Shown: positions 8,824-18,224 of the stretch, piece by piece
Numbering within the stretch: position 1 is the first letter of the stretch
Layout: each line of letters begins with the position of its first letter
Source: Teredinibacter waterburyi
GTDB taxonomy: Bacteria; Pseudomonadota; Gammaproteobacteria; Pseudomonadales; Cellvibrionaceae
Direction: 5' to 3'
NCBI RefSeq assembly: GCF_001922985.1
Contig: NZ_MRUH01000103.1
Span: forward strand, 62,001 to 126,000
Length of the DNA: 64,000 nt
Program-made: the position numbers and the translations under genes
The notes under the pieces: model-generated
Seen by the model: the letters and a program-made list of their open reading frames with translations, nothing else
Databases searched by the model: none
What the model was told of the DNA's origin: nothing

Positions 8824-8988
8824 GGCCGGCTCCGGTGAACGAAATTTAAAGGCGTCCTTGTAAGTCTAGACCCTAAGTTTGCGATTTTCACCTAGGGGTT
8901 CGATCAAGCTGTTTGTTTTAGGCCTTTTTCCTATAGCGAGCACCCAGCATCACTGGGGTACTCGACAGCAGCTTGGGTAGTCGTGACG

Positions 8989-10653
8989 CTAGGTTTTTAG
9001 AGGCTTGTATTTAACTCGCTTAGGCTGCGCGTTTTCACCTTTGCGGGCGATTATATCTTGGTGATATTCCGTGTAGTTGCCCTCAAAAAACACGATTTCA
9101 CTTTCGTCTTCATAGGCCAGAATATGGGTCGCCACGCGATCGAGGAACCAGCGATCGTGCGAAATCACCAGCACGCAGCCGGGAAATGCTTGAATCGCAT
9201 CTTCTAGGGCACGCAGGGTTTCCACGTCGAGATCGTTGGAAGGCTCATCAAGGAGGAGGACGTTGGCGCCCTGCTTTAGAGTATTGGCCAAATGTAGTCG
9301 GCCGCGCTCACCACCGGAAAGATCGCCAACGCGTTTTTGTTGATCGGTTCCTTTAAAGTTGAAGCGCCCCAAGTAGGCGCGCGAACCCACTTCATAGCTG
9401 CCTATCTTCAATTGGTCTTGACCGTCGGATACGGCTTCCCACACGGTTTTGTCGTCGGCGAGGTTCTCGCGGCTCTGCTCAACAAACGCCATATTCACGG
9501 TTTCGCCAATATCGATCGTGCCGCTGTCGGGTTTTTCGGTACCGGCGATCATGCGGAATAAGGTGGATTTACCCGCACCATTCCCGCCGACGATGCCAAC
9601 AATGGCGCCTTTAGGAATCGAAAAATTGAGATTGTCGATCAGCATGCGGTTGCCGAAGCTTTTGCTCACGCCCTTAAACTCGATAACTTTATCGCCTAGG
9701 CGCTCGCCGGGTGGAATGTAAATTTCGTTGGTTTCGTTGCGCTGCTGAAACTCTTGCCCTTGCATCTCTTCGAAGCGGGATAGGCGAGCTTTGTTTTTAG
9801 CGTGACGGCCTTTGGGGTTTTGGCGTACCCACTCCAATTCCGATTTGATCGCCTTTTCGCGTGCCGCCTCAGTTTTGGATTCTTGATGCAGGCGTTGCTG
9901 TTTCGCTTCCAGCCAAGTGGTGTAGTTACCTTCGTAAGGGATGCCACGACCACGGTCGAGCTCTAAAATCCAGCCGGCGGCATTGTCGAGAAAGTAGCGA
10001 TCGTGGGTGATAGCCACCACCGTGCCAGAGAAGGACACTAGAAATTGTTCAAGCCAATGAACGGATTCAGCATCCAGGTGGTTGGTGGGTTCGTCGAGTA
10101 GAAGCATATCTGGGCGTGATAGTAGTAGCCGGCACAGCGCCACGCGACGGCGTTCACCGCCAGACAGTTTGTTGACGTCGGCATCCCACGGCGGCAAACG
10201 CAGAGCATCTGCCGCAACCTCTAAGGTGTGATTGAGATTGTGTGCATCCCACGCTTGGATGATGTCTTCTAGGCGCGCTTGCTTTTTTGCGAGCGCGTCG
10301 AAGTCAGCTTCGGGTTCGGCATAGTCGGCGTAGACTTGATCGAGTGCGGCGAGCGCATCTACCGCTTCTTGTACACCCTCTTCAACGTTGCCGCGTACAT
10401 CTTTGTCTGGGTTGAGATGCGGCTCTTGGGGCAGATAGCCCACTTTGATGTCGGGCATCGGCCGTGCTTCGCCAATGTAGTCGTTATCCAGTCCTGCCAT
10501 AATTTTTAAAAGCGAAGATTTGCCCGACCCGTTCAAGCCGAGCACGCCAATTTTGGCTCCGGGGAAAAAGGAGAGGGAAATATCTTTTAAAATTTCGCGT
10601 TTCGGCGGCACGATTTTGCCAACGCGATTCATGGTGTAAACGAATTGAGCCAT
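8989..10653 (-). CDS. ettA: Energy-dependent translational throttle protein EttA (ABC-F ATPase)
   Basis: EttA binds the ribosomal E site and gates the first elongation step according to the ATP/ADP ratio. At 554 residues it is the family's usual length. Two ABC ATPase domains are visible: Walker A GLNGSGKSS with signature LSGGERRRVAL in the first and GGNGAGKST with LSGGERGRLHL in the second, both followed by LLLDEP(T/S)N(H/D)LD. The linker between them has the charged arm expected for EttA, and the WLEAKQQR segment follows the first domain. No membrane segments, as expected for ABC-F. It is transcribed alone, divergently from glyA, with AAAAGG about 12 bases before the ATG. Confidence 0.94.
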   Translation of the reverse strand: MAQFVYTMNRVGKIVPPKREILKDISLSFFPGAKIGVLGLNGSGKSSLLKIMAGLDNDYIGEARPMPDIKVGYLPQEPHLNPDKDVRGNVEEGVQEAVDALAALDQVYADYAEPEADFDALAKKQARLEDIIQAWDAHNLNHTLEVAADALRLPPWDADVNKLSGGERRRVALCRLLLSRPDMLLLDEPTNHLDAESVHWLEQFLVSFSGTVVAITHDRYFLDNAAGWILELDRGRGIPYEGNYTTWLEAKQQRLHQESKTEAAREKAIKSELEWVRQNPKGRHAKNKARLSRFEEMQGQEFQQRNETNEIYIPPGERLGDKVIEFKGVSKSFGNRMLIDNLNFSIPKGAIVGIVGGNGAGKSTLFRMIAGTEKPDSGTIDIGETVNMAFVEQSRENLADDKTVWEAVSDGQDQLKIGSYEVGSRAYLGRFNFKGTDQQKRVGDLSGGERGRLHLANTLKQGANVLLLDEPSNDLDVETLRALEDAIQAFPGCVLVISHDRWFLDRVATHILAYEDESEIVFFEGNYTEYHQDIIARKGENAQPKRVKYKPLKT

Positions 10654-11004
10654 CTAAGTGAATACCTTTTAAAATTAAAAGCGAGTTAACAGCAAAAGTG
10701 AGGGGGCGGCGTCGTAATAACTTAAGGGGAAACGCCTGCGAGATTGCTCGCACGTTACCGGAGTCGAGGTTAATTTTCAATTTGTCTCGGGCTTTGCTGG
10801 CGCTAAAGCTAACTGCCGCTCGATTGAGTGGGGCTAAGAATGGAAAACCGAGGCTTGGCGGTACTTAGATAGGCCTTGCAGGCCGCGCCCAGCGAGACTT
10901 TGAAAAATACCGGCGGCGGTTAGAAATGGGTGAGTTTGTCGGTTCAGTCGTGTACAATGCCGCCCCTATTTTGCCCACTTTTTTACTTCTGAGCGGAGAC
11001 GCCA
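10654..11004. other. Divergent intergenic region between ettA and glyA
   Basis: No gene seen in 351 bp. It must hold the promoters of both flanking genes. On the plus strand a TACAAT hexamer at 10953-10958 could be the -10 box of glyA, but no good -35 stands in front of it. A small inverted repeat TGCGAG/CTCGCA lies at 10737-10752. No riboswitch was recognised. Confidence 0.4.
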
Positions 11005-12267
11005 ATGTTTGACAAAACCCAAACCATTGCAGATTTTGACCCCGACGTATGGACAGCCATCGAAGATGAAGGCGTTCGTCAAGAAGAACATATTGAACTG
11101 ATTGCCTCTGAAAACTACACCAGCCCAATGGTGATGGCTGCGCAGGGAACTAAGTTGACCAATAAGTACGCCGAAGGTTATCCGGGCAAGCGTTACTACG
11201 GCGGCTGTGAATATGTAGATAAAGTGGAGGCGCTAGCCATCGAGCGGGCCAAACAGTTATTTGGTGCCGATTATGCGAACGTTCAGCCTCATTCGGGCTC
11301 TCAGGCTAACTCGGCTGTCTATGCGGCATTATGCGAGCCGGGCGATACCGTATTAGGTATGAGCTTGGCTCACGGTGGTCACTTGACTCACGGTGCTAAG
11401 GTAAGCTTTTCGGGCAAAATGTATAACGCCGTACAGTACGGTTTGAACCCAGAAACCGGTTTGGTTGATTACGATGAAGTGGCCGCACTGGCGCGTGAAC
11501 ACAAGCCAAAAATGATCGTTGCTGGCTTCTCCGCCTACAGCCAAGTGTTGGATTGGCAGATTTTCCGCGATATCGCCGATGAAGTGGGTGCTTACCTGTT
11601 CGTCGATATGGCTCACGTTGCCGGTTTGGTCGCCGCAGGTGTTTACCCATCCCCCATACAGATTGCCGACGTTACAACCTCCACAACGCACAAAACCCTA
11701 CGCGGCCCGCGCGGTGGAATTATTCTTGCGAAGGCGAACGAAGCTATCGAGAAGAAACTTAATTCTGCGGTATTCCCCGGCGGCCAAGGTGGCCCATTGA
11801 TGCACGTGATTGCGGGTAAAGCGATTAGCTTTAAAGAGGCGATGAGTGACGAGTTCAAAGCTTACCAGCGACAGGTAGTGGTAAATGCCAAGGCTATGGC
11901 GAACACCTTTATTGAACGCGGTTTGAAGATAGTCTCTGGCGGAACAGAAAACCACCTGATGTTGGTTGACCTGATCGGTAAAGAGTACACCGGTAAAGAT
12001 GCCGACGCCGCACTTGGCGAAGCCAATATCACCGTAAACAAAAATGCGGTTCCGAATGACCCGCGCTCGCCTTTTGTTACTAGTGGTTTGCGCATCGGTA
12101 CTCCAGCTATTACCACGCGTGGTTTTGGCGAGGCCGATTCCGTGCAGCTAGCGCACTGGATGTGCGATGTTTTAGATAGCTTGGAAAACGGTACATCAGA
12201 AACTGTAATTGCAGAAGTTAAAGCGAAGGTTTTGGCTATTTGTGCGCAGCATCCCGTATACGGTTAA
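11005..12267 (+). CDS. glyA: Serine hydroxymethyltransferase
   Basis: GlyA interconverts serine and glycine with tetrahydrofolate as carrier, feeding one-carbon units to purine, thymidylate and methionine synthesis. All 420 residues are present. Diagnostic parts: [21 protein letters not shown], the PLP-binding lysine in [15 protein letters not shown], and [10 protein letters not shown] near the C-terminus. A CGGAGA ribosome binding site is correctly spaced from the ATG. The gene ends with a strong terminator and precedes the nrdR/rib region by 3.5 kb. No anomaly. Confidence 0.97.
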   Translation: MFDKTQTIADFDPDVWTAIEDEGVRQEEHIELIASENYTSPMVMAAQGTKLTNKYAEGYPGKRYYGGCEYVDKVEALAIERAKQLFGADYANVQPHSGSQANSAVYAALCEPGDTVLGMSLAHGGHLTHGAKVSFSGKMYNAVQYGLNPETGLVDYDEVAALAREHKPKMIVAGFSAYSQVLDWQIFRDIADEVGAYLFVDMAHVAGLVAAGVYPSPIQIADVTTSTTHKTLRGPRGGIILAKANEAIEKKLNSAVFPGGQGGPLMHVIAGKAISFKEAMSDEFKAYQRQVVVNAKAMANTFIERGLKIVSGGTENHLMLVDLIGKEYTGKDADAALGEANITVNKNAVPNDPRSPFVTSGLRIGTPAITTRGFGEADSVQLAHWMCDVLDSLENGTSETVIAEVKAKVLAICAQHPVYG

Positions 12268-12302
12268 TTCAGTCGTCTGCTGAATTAGTCGTCTTGCAAA
12301 TT

Positions 12303-12332
12303 AAAAGGCGTCCCAATCGGGACGCCTTTTTT
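12303..12332 (+). terminator. Rho-independent terminator of glyA
   Basis: Perfect 12-bp stem AAAAGGCGTCCC / GGGACGCCTTTT with a 4-base loop (AATC), followed by further T residues, 36 bp beyond the glyA stop codon. Stem and T-run are classical. Confidence 0.93.
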
Positions 12333-12443
12333 ATGGGGCGCTATTTTAGTATTGTGTATCAACAGTTAAACATTAGGGGCGCGGCGCGCGTCGTAAAACA
12401 GGGATGTACGAGTGAAAACGTACCGAAAAGAGAGCCTATATAA

Positions 12444-14477
12444 ATGAATACGTTTGTCCGCCTTGCCCTTTTTGTGTGCTTGATTGTCGGCAGTTCTGTT
12501 GCCGCCTCGAGTGATACTGAACAGAAGCATCAATACGGAAATCATTACTTCTATACCGATGCGACACTGCCGGATTGGGTGTCAGCGGTTAAACCGTCGA
12601 AATCAAAAGGTAAAAAAAGTGGCCAGGGCACCGAGTATCTGCTGGTCGACAACCAACTGCTAGCGGATGCCGATAACTACCAGTCGTTCTACCGCTCCAG
12701 TTATATCTTACATAGCAGTCAAGCGGTGGCGGAAGGCGCGGAAGTTGAGCTCTCGTTTAACCCCGCGTATCAAACCTTGACCATGCACAGTATTAGCTTG
12801 CGTCGCGGACGGGAAACTCTTGAGGTACTTCAGCCCAATATGGTGAGGCTGTTGCAGCAAGAGGAAGATCTGCAAAATGGTATTTACGATGGTCGAGTAA
12901 CGGCGATTGCTATTGTCCCCAATGTGCGCGTTGGAGACCGGCTGACCTTTAGCTACACACTTACCGGTCGCAATCCGGTATTTGGCGAAAAGATTTTTGA
13001 TTCCTTTTCGATGGGGTGGTCCGTTGATGTTGGCCGCACACAGGTTCGTGTATTGGTGCCGGCGGAAAAGCGCATCACCACAAAAATACATGGGCTGGAT
13101 CTTCAGCCGAAAATAAAAAAGCGCGGCGCTTACACCGAATATGTTTGGTCGGCCAAGAAAGTTGATGGTCAATTCAATGAAGATGATTATCCCCACGCCT
13201 TTGTTCGCTACCCTTGGGTCGAGTTTACCGAATACCGCGACTGGAGTGATGTCGAGAGTTGGGCGAAAGAGCTCTATGGAAGCGTCGAACAAGCCGCTAC
13301 CGAGCTGCCAAAATTAGCAGATGCTTTCGCGAGTAAATCCGACTCGGATGAAGACTATTTATTAGCGGCTCTCAACTTCACTCAAGAGGATATTCGCTAC
13401 CTTGGTATGGAGTTGGGACAAAACAGCCATTTGCCCCACAGCCCAGACGAAGTGCTTAAAAATCGCTATGGCGACTGTAAGGATAAATCAAATCTGCTGG
13501 TCCAGTTGCTTAGGGCGCGAGGTATTAGTGCCTACCCAGCGTTAGTCTCCTCAAGTTATCGCGAAGGCTTTACCGCTTTTTTACCTAGCCCAGCGGCGTT
13601 TGATCACGTAATTGTGATGGCACGCGTTAACCAGCAAACTGTATGGCTGGACCCAACCAAAACTTATCAGACTGGCGGCTTGCAGGATCTTGGTTTCACG
13701 CCCTATGGTACCGCCCTCGTTATTGGTGGCGACACTGAAGGTTCGTTAGTCGATGTGCTGTCATTGAAGGGGCAACAGTCGCTGTCTTCGGTGCAGGAAA
13801 TGTTTCGATGGTATGCCAAGAAAGAACGACTAGAGTTGTCCATTAGTTCAGAATTTCGAGGTAATAGTGCGGAATATCAACGCTACTCTTTTGACACCAC
13901 GGCGCTTGATGATATGCAAAGTAACTACCTCAACTATTACGCCAAAATGTATCCGAATATACACTTTCTTAAACCTATAGCGATTCGAGACGATAAGCTG
14001 CAAAACCGCTTTTTCGTTGAAGAGCATTACTATATTGACGACCCTTTTAAAGTAGAGAATGGGCTTCACCAGCTTGGCTTTTATGCGGGAACAATCGCGA
14101 GTCATCTACGCAAGCCGAAACATATCCGACGGGAGTCCCCTGCTTATATTGGTGGGGTGCAGAACCTGCAGCATTCCATAGTGGTCGATTTTGGTGGCGA
14201 TGTAGGTTTGGATATTGATTCCACTCCCTATCGCTATAGTTCCAGCTTGGTCGACTACCAATCACATAACGACTATTTTGATGGCCGCTATGTTTTTAAC
14301 GTTTCGGCAAAAATTAAGTCGTCCACGGTTTCGGTTGCAGAGCTACCGGAATTTCTAGAATTCATGGATACCATGGGGGACGATTTAGATTTTACCTTAT
14401 CGTTTATTTATCCCTATGTGGGCAGCGACGGCAAAAAGCAGCTGTTGCGAAGTATTGGGGGAATGAAAAATGATTAA
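12444..14477 (+). CDS. Secreted DUF3857 / transglutaminase-like protein
   Basis: A 677-residue protein with a clear signal peptide (residues 1-20, ending near VAASS). The N-terminal half (to about 280) is a DUF3857 beta domain. It is followed by a transglutaminase-like core whose catalytic triad is intact: Cys in YGDCKDKS (about residue 346), His in FDHVIV (about 388) and Asp in WLDPT (about 403). The C-terminal third is a beta-rich domain. Such proteins are periplasmic or surface-exposed and may act as cysteine peptidases or cross-linkers; none has a settled substrate. The next gene starts inside its last codons (8-bp overlap), so the pair is translationally coupled. Domain call is firm; activity is inferred. 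Confidence 0.78.
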   Translation: MNTFVRLALFVCLIVGSSVAASSDTEQKHQYGNHYFYTDATLPDWVSAVKPSKSKGKKSGQGTEYLLVDNQLLADADNYQSFYRSSYILHSSQAVAEGAEVELSFNPAYQTLTMHSISLRRGRETLEVLQPNMVRLLQQEEDLQNGIYDGRVTAIAIVPNVRVGDRLTFSYTLTGRNPVFGEKIFDSFSMGWSVDVGRTQVRVLVPAEKRITTKIHGLDLQPKIKKRGAYTEYVWSAKKVDGQFNEDDYPHAFVRYPWVEFTEYRDWSDVESWAKELYGSVEQAATELPKLADAFASKSDSDEDYLLAALNFTQEDIRYLGMELGQNSHLPHSPDEVLKNRYGDCKDKSNLLVQLLRARGISAYPALVSSSYREGFTAFLPSPAAFDHVIVMARVNQQTVWLDPTKTYQTGGLQDLGFTPYGTALVIGGDTEGSLVDVLSLKGQQSLSSVQEMFRWYAKKERLELSISSEFRGNSAEYQRYSFDTTALDDMQSNYLNYYAKMYPNIHFLKPIAIRDDKLQNRFFVEEHYYIDDPFKVENGLHQLGFYAGTIASHLRKPKHIRRESPAYIGGVQNLQHSIVVDFGGDVGLDIDSTPYRYSSSLVDYQSHNDYFDGRYVFNVSAKIKSSTVSVAELPEFLEFMDTMGDDLDFTLSFIYPYVGSDGKKQLLRSIGGMKND

Positions 14478-15657
14478 AAATCGTGTTGCTGTCATAGTTA
14501 AGCACTCGCTGCTTTTCATCTCTCTTAGTTTCGCTTTTGATCCGGTCTTGGCGGCGTCTGGTTATAGCAACCTACGGCCATCGGCAAAGTTTAAAGTTGT
14601 AACCGAAAGCCCAGAATTAAAAGGCTTTGCGCGTTCGCTTGCCCATTATGTTAATGCCGGCTACGCCGATTATGTGGTGGATAAAATTGATAGCGCTCAA
14701 GTACGGGCGCGTGTTGAAGCAAAAATGGATAGCATCTATCCAACCTCGTCGCTAGATCTACATGTGCGTCAATCGCGAGCTGAAACGGTAAAAATTATTG
14801 GCGCTCAGCTGGCTGCTCAGTACGAACGGATGTTGTCATCCTATGGCGAGTGGCGTTACCTGCATACCCGCAAATATAAAGGCCGCACCTTTTTGCTTTA
14901 CGGATTAACTCTAGGTGAAAGCTCCGACTACTTGGAGGTGGAGGTTGACCTAAGCAGTGCCGATACGAAAATAGTCGATTGGTATATGTATGGAACAGAA
15001 GTTTGGTTAACCGATATTTTTGGTGAAACGGCCGGCTTGGTTTTAAAGGCTAGCGTGGAGAAAGACAGTAGCGCCCTAGCGGGCTTGGCGATGGTCGGCA
15101 AAGGTTATCAACAGGTGTTGGCAATCTATGATGCGCTACCCGAAACCTTAAGGCGCAACCCGCTGTATCGCAGTATTTTTGTGAAATCCGCTATCACAAC
15201 GAATGTGGATGCATTCCCCGAGGTGATGCAGCGAGTTTTACCTTATGTGCAACCCGATGAGCTCATTTGGTTGCGGCTGAGCTATCACTTCATCCTTGAT
15301 GACCGCGACAATAGTTTAAAGTACCTGCAGAAAATGAGCGCTATCATCGGCGGCGACTATGAGCTGGCTGCGCTAGAGGCTAGCAACTATTTGGCGCGAG
15401 GAGATTTTCGCAAGTTTCAGCGTACGTTGGTCGACGCGGTGAAACGCTACGGCGACGATGAGATGGTTTACTACGCGGCGCTTACCCTGTTGGTCGCGGC
15501 GAACAAAATGGCTGAGGCTACCGAGGTGTTGAGTGTGTTAGATCGCGACTTTAACCGCGAGTTGGCGCGAGACGCGCTTGCGGCTCAGCCTGAGCTCGCG
15601 GCCTTGGTCGATTCGCCAGCCTATCGCGAATGGCTAGAGAGCCGAAACGGCAGCTAG
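14470..15657 (+). CDS. Secreted protein of unknown function, partner of the DUF3857 protein
   Basis: A 395-residue protein with an N-terminal signal peptide (cleavage after VLAAS, about residue 30). I do not recognise a family. Residues 40-190 are mixed alpha/beta and include FLLYGLTLG...YLEVEVDLSS and VDWYMYGTE, which resembles small beta domains in periplasmic proteins. The second half is all-helical and looks like TPR-type repeats (ALAGLAMVGKGYQQVLAIYDALPETLRRN; YLARGDFRKFQRTLVDAV). It starts 8 bp before the upstream stop, in an ATGATTAA overlap. The tight coupling suggests it binds or helps the transglutaminase-like protein outside the cytoplasm. Function unknown. Confidence 0.7.
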   Translation: MIKNRVAVIVKHSLLFISLSFAFDPVLAASGYSNLRPSAKFKVVTESPELKGFARSLAHYVNAGYADYVVDKIDSAQVRARVEAKMDSIYPTSSLDLHVRQSRAETVKIIGAQLAAQYERMLSSYGEWRYLHTRKYKGRTFLLYGLTLGESSDYLEVEVDLSSADTKIVDWYMYGTEVWLTDIFGETAGLVLKASVEKDSSALAGLAMVGKGYQQVLAIYDALPETLRRNPLYRSIFVKSAITTNVDAFPEVMQRVLPYVQPDELIWLRLSYHFILDDRDNSLKYLQKMSAIIGGDYELAALEASNYLARGDFRKFQRTLVDAVKRYGDDEMVYYAALTLLVAANKMAEATEVLSVLDRDFNRELARDALAAQPELAALVDSPAYREWLESRNGS

Positions 15658-15842
15658 TGAGGCGCGCTGCGGCGTGGCTAACTTGGCGATATCTCGGCCA
15701 ATAGCTCGCCGCCCATCTTTACTAAACCTCCCATTACCCCGCTCTAGCTCGGCAGCCTAAAGCAAAGGGCTGCAGGCGATATTTGTGCTAATATGCGCAC
15801 GAAATCAACATCATCCCCTTTGATAGTCGTGGAACTGCTCTG

Positions 15843-16319
15843 ATGTACTGCCCCTTCTGTAACGAAACTGATACTAAGGTTATTGATTCTCGCTTGGTCG
15901 CCGACGGCGGTCAGGTTCGTCGTCGGCGCGAGTGCTTGTCTTGTCATGAGCGTTTTACCACCTTCGAAGCCGCTGAATTATTGATGCCAAAAGTGATTAA
16001 GCAAGACGGTACACGGGAGCCGTTCGATGAGCAAAAACTGCGTAACGGATTGCAGCGCGCTTTAGAAAAACGGCCGGTAAGTGTTGAGTCGATTGAGTCG
16101 TCGCTGAATAGTGTACGTCACTATCTACAGGCGTTGGGCGAGCGCGAGGTTAAGTCGCTGGTTATCGGTGAGCGGGTAATGGAAGAGCTGCGCAATCTGG
16201 ATCAGGTTGCCTATGTTCGCTTTGCTTCGGTCTATCGCAGCTTCCAGGACCTAAGCGAATTCCAGCAAGAAATCGACCGCCTACAAAAAAAACCTGAAGT
16301 AAAGTCTAAAGAGCCCTAA
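15843..16319 (+). CDS. nrdR: Transcriptional repressor NrdR
   Basis: NrdR represses ribonucleotide reductase genes, sensing ATP/dATP through an ATP-cone. The 158-residue protein begins with the zinc ribbon [17 protein letters not shown]...[12 protein letters not shown] (four cysteines) and continues with an ATP-cone ([16 protein letters not shown] ... [11 protein letters not shown]). Length is standard. It is 6 bp from ribD, the usual nrdR-ribD arrangement, and presumably heads the riboflavin transcript. I see no NrdR box in the 185 bp upstream. Confidence 0.96.
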   Translation: MYCPFCNETDTKVIDSRLVADGGQVRRRRECLSCHERFTTFEAAELLMPKVIKQDGTREPFDEQKLRNGLQRALEKRPVSVESIESSLNSVRHYLQALGEREVKSLVIGERVMEELRNLDQVAYVRFASVYRSFQDLSEFQQEIDRLQKKPEVKSKEP

Positions 16320-16325
16320 GCGCTA

Positions 16326-17411
16326 ATGTCCTTGTCTGATCGTCAACATATGACGCGAGCGCTCGAATTGGCGGCCCGCGGTCTCAATACCACTTCACCT
16401 AACCCGCGTGTCGGCTGCGTTATTGTTGCCGCCGATGGTCGGCTTCTCGGCGAGGGCTGGCATCAGCGGGCTGGCGAAGCTCACGCTGAAGTGAATGCGC
16501 TAGATGCGATTGTCGGTTCGGACTCTGCAAGTGGCGCCACCGCTTACGTTACCCTCGAACCTTGCTCCCACCAGGGACGAACAGGCCCTTGCGCCGTGGC
16601 ATTGGTTGCCGCCGGAGTAGCTCGAGTTGTCTACGCTATGGAAGACCCTAACCCTGCAGTTGCTGGGCGCGGTTTGGAGATTCTTCGCGACGCTGGAATT
16701 CAGGTCGACGGCCCGTTGATGGAAGAGGAAGCGCGCAATCTGAACCCGGGTTTTATTAAGCGCATGCAAACCGGTATGCCGATGGTGCGCTGTAAGTTGG
16801 CGATGAGTATGGACGGTCGCACCGCGATGGAAAGCGGCGAAAGCAAGTGGATTACCGGCCCATCGGCACGTCAGGACGTACAGCGTCTACGTGCGCGCAG
16901 TTGTGCCATTATTACCGGCGTAGATTCGGTTTTGCTGGATGACCCGCTGCTGACAGTGCGTTTGCCGGATAGTGAGCGCCAGCCGTTGCGAGTTATCGTT
17001 GATACCCACCTCAGGGTGAAGCCGAGCGCCGAGATCTTTACCCAAGAGGGACGCACAATTGTTGCTACCTGCGCTAAAGATAGAATCGCGGCTAGCGGTT
17101 TTGAGTGCTGGCTGCTACCCGAAAAAGACGGCCGCGTAGATCTGCATGAACTCTTAAAGCGCTTGGCTGCAGAGGGTTGTAACGAGATTCTTTTGGAGAC
17201 CGGCGCAACGCTCGCTGGTGCCTTTGTGCGCAAGGGCTTCGTTGATGAGTTTTGGGTGTATATGGCGGCTAAATTTATGGGGAGTGCCGCGCGACCTTTA
17301 TTGGGCTTCCCGATAGATACTATGGGGGCCGCGTTAGAGCTTAGTATTCAGGACGTACGCGCAGTTGGTCCCGATTGGCGAATTATTTCAATTCCCGATC
17401 CCGAGGCGTAG
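16326..17411 (+). CDS. ribD: Bifunctional diaminohydroxyphosphoribosylaminopyrimidine deaminase / uracil reductase
   Basis: RibD performs the second and third steps of riboflavin synthesis. The N-terminal deaminase has the zinc site HAEVNAL and EPCSHQGRTGPC; the C-terminal NADPH-dependent reductase begins around GMPMVRCKLAMSMDGR and has GVDSVLLDDPLLTVR and ILLETGATLAGAF. The 361-residue length fits. It starts 6 bp after nrdR and is followed by a 111-bp gap before ribE, in which no FMN riboswitch was found. Confidence 0.95.
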   Translation: MSLSDRQHMTRALELAARGLNTTSPNPRVGCVIVAADGRLLGEGWHQRAGEAHAEVNALDAIVGSDSASGATAYVTLEPCSHQGRTGPCAVALVAAGVARVVYAMEDPNPAVAGRGLEILRDAGIQVDGPLMEEEARNLNPGFIKRMQTGMPMVRCKLAMSMDGRTAMESGESKWITGPSARQDVQRLRARSCAIITGVDSVLLDDPLLTVRLPDSERQPLRVIVDTHLRVKPSAEIFTQEGRTIVATCAKDRIAASGFECWLLPEKDGRVDLHELLKRLAAEGCNEILLETGATLAGAFVRKGFVDEFWVYMAAKFMGSAARPLLGFPIDTMGAALELSIQDVRAVGPDWRIISIPDPEA

Positions 17412-17522
17412 CAGTACTTGTTTGGCTCGAATCCGGTGAGCCCGCAGCAGCTGGATTGAGGCACAAATGCTCCGCAAAACACACACATTGTGCATTCTAT
17501 TATTATCAATAATCGGTAGTTT

Positions 17523-18182
17523 ATGTTTACAGGAATAATCGAAACCATAGGTGAGATCGTATCGCTTGAACGGCGCGGTGGCGATCTGCGCCTCGAAGTC
17601 TTGGCGCCTGCGCTGGATTGGTCCGATGTTGCCCTCGGTGATTCAATCGCCACCAATGGTGTGTGTTTAACCGCTGTGAAGCTAACCGGCCAGAGCTTTG
17701 TCGCCGATGTTTCGGTCGAAACCCTCAACTTCAGTACTATTAAGTATTGGAGCCTTGGTGCAAAGGTCAATCTTGAGAAGGCGCTTACCCCGCAGACGCG
17801 TCTGGGTGGGCATCTTGTCAGCGGTCATGTCGATGGTGTCGGCGAGGTAGTAAAACGCTATACAGATGCTCGTTCAGAGCGTTTTACCCTCAGAGCGCCA
17901 AAAGAGCTAGCTAAATATATTGCCCATAAAGGCTCCATTACGATTGATGGCACTAGCCTTACCGTTAACGCCGTAAATGGCGATCAGTTTGAATTAAATA
18001 TTGTGCCGCACACATTGGTAAAAACGGTGATTGGCAGTTATGGTTCAGGTACTAAAGTTAACCTAGAGGTCGACGTGATTGCTCGTTACCTAGAGCGGTT
18101 ATTGCTGGGTGACAAGGCCGCCGAGGCCAATGGCGCGGCGCTAACTGAAGCCTTTTTAGCGGATAACGGCTACCTCAAATAG
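17523..18182 (+). CDS. ribE: Riboflavin synthase, alpha subunit
   Basis: Catalyses dismutation of two 6,7-dimethyl-8-ribityllumazine molecules to riboflavin. The 219-residue protein consists of two lumazine-binding barrel repeats: the first begins MFTGIIETIGEI and contains NGVCLTA; the second begins LGGHLVSGHVDGVGEV and contains DGTSLTVN. The C-terminal helix (YLERLLLG) for trimerisation is present. Named RibE here (RibC in some species). Confidence 0.95.
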   Translation: MFTGIIETIGEIVSLERRGGDLRLEVLAPALDWSDVALGDSIATNGVCLTAVKLTGQSFVADVSVETLNFSTIKYWSLGAKVNLEKALTPQTRLGGHLVSGHVDGVGEVVKRYTDARSERFTLRAPKELAKYIAHKGSITIDGTSLTVNAVNGDQFELNIVPHTLVKTVIGSYGSGTKVNLEVDVIARYLERLLLGDKAAEANGAALTEAFLADNGYLK

Positions 18183-18224
18183 CACTTGCCACACTCTAAA
18201 CTCAGATACGAGTCGTAAAACAGT

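Noticed and set aside
8938-8963. Hairpin after ettA as a terminator
   Set aside because: The stem is good (GAGTACCC.../...GGGTGCTC on the minus strand) but no T-run follows in the ettA direction.
12240-12443. 67-codon open frame after glyA
   Set aside because: It overlaps the glyA end and passes through a strong terminator; no ribosome binding site or similarity.
17424-17440. tRNA-like T-arm (GCTCGAATCC)
   Set aside because: No acceptor stem, anticodon arm or D-arm can be built around it.
17412-17522. Possible FMN riboswitch before ribE
   Set aside because: Searched this gap and the gaps before ribBA, ribH and ribA for the conserved RFN blocks; none is present, and the gaps are too short for the aptamer.
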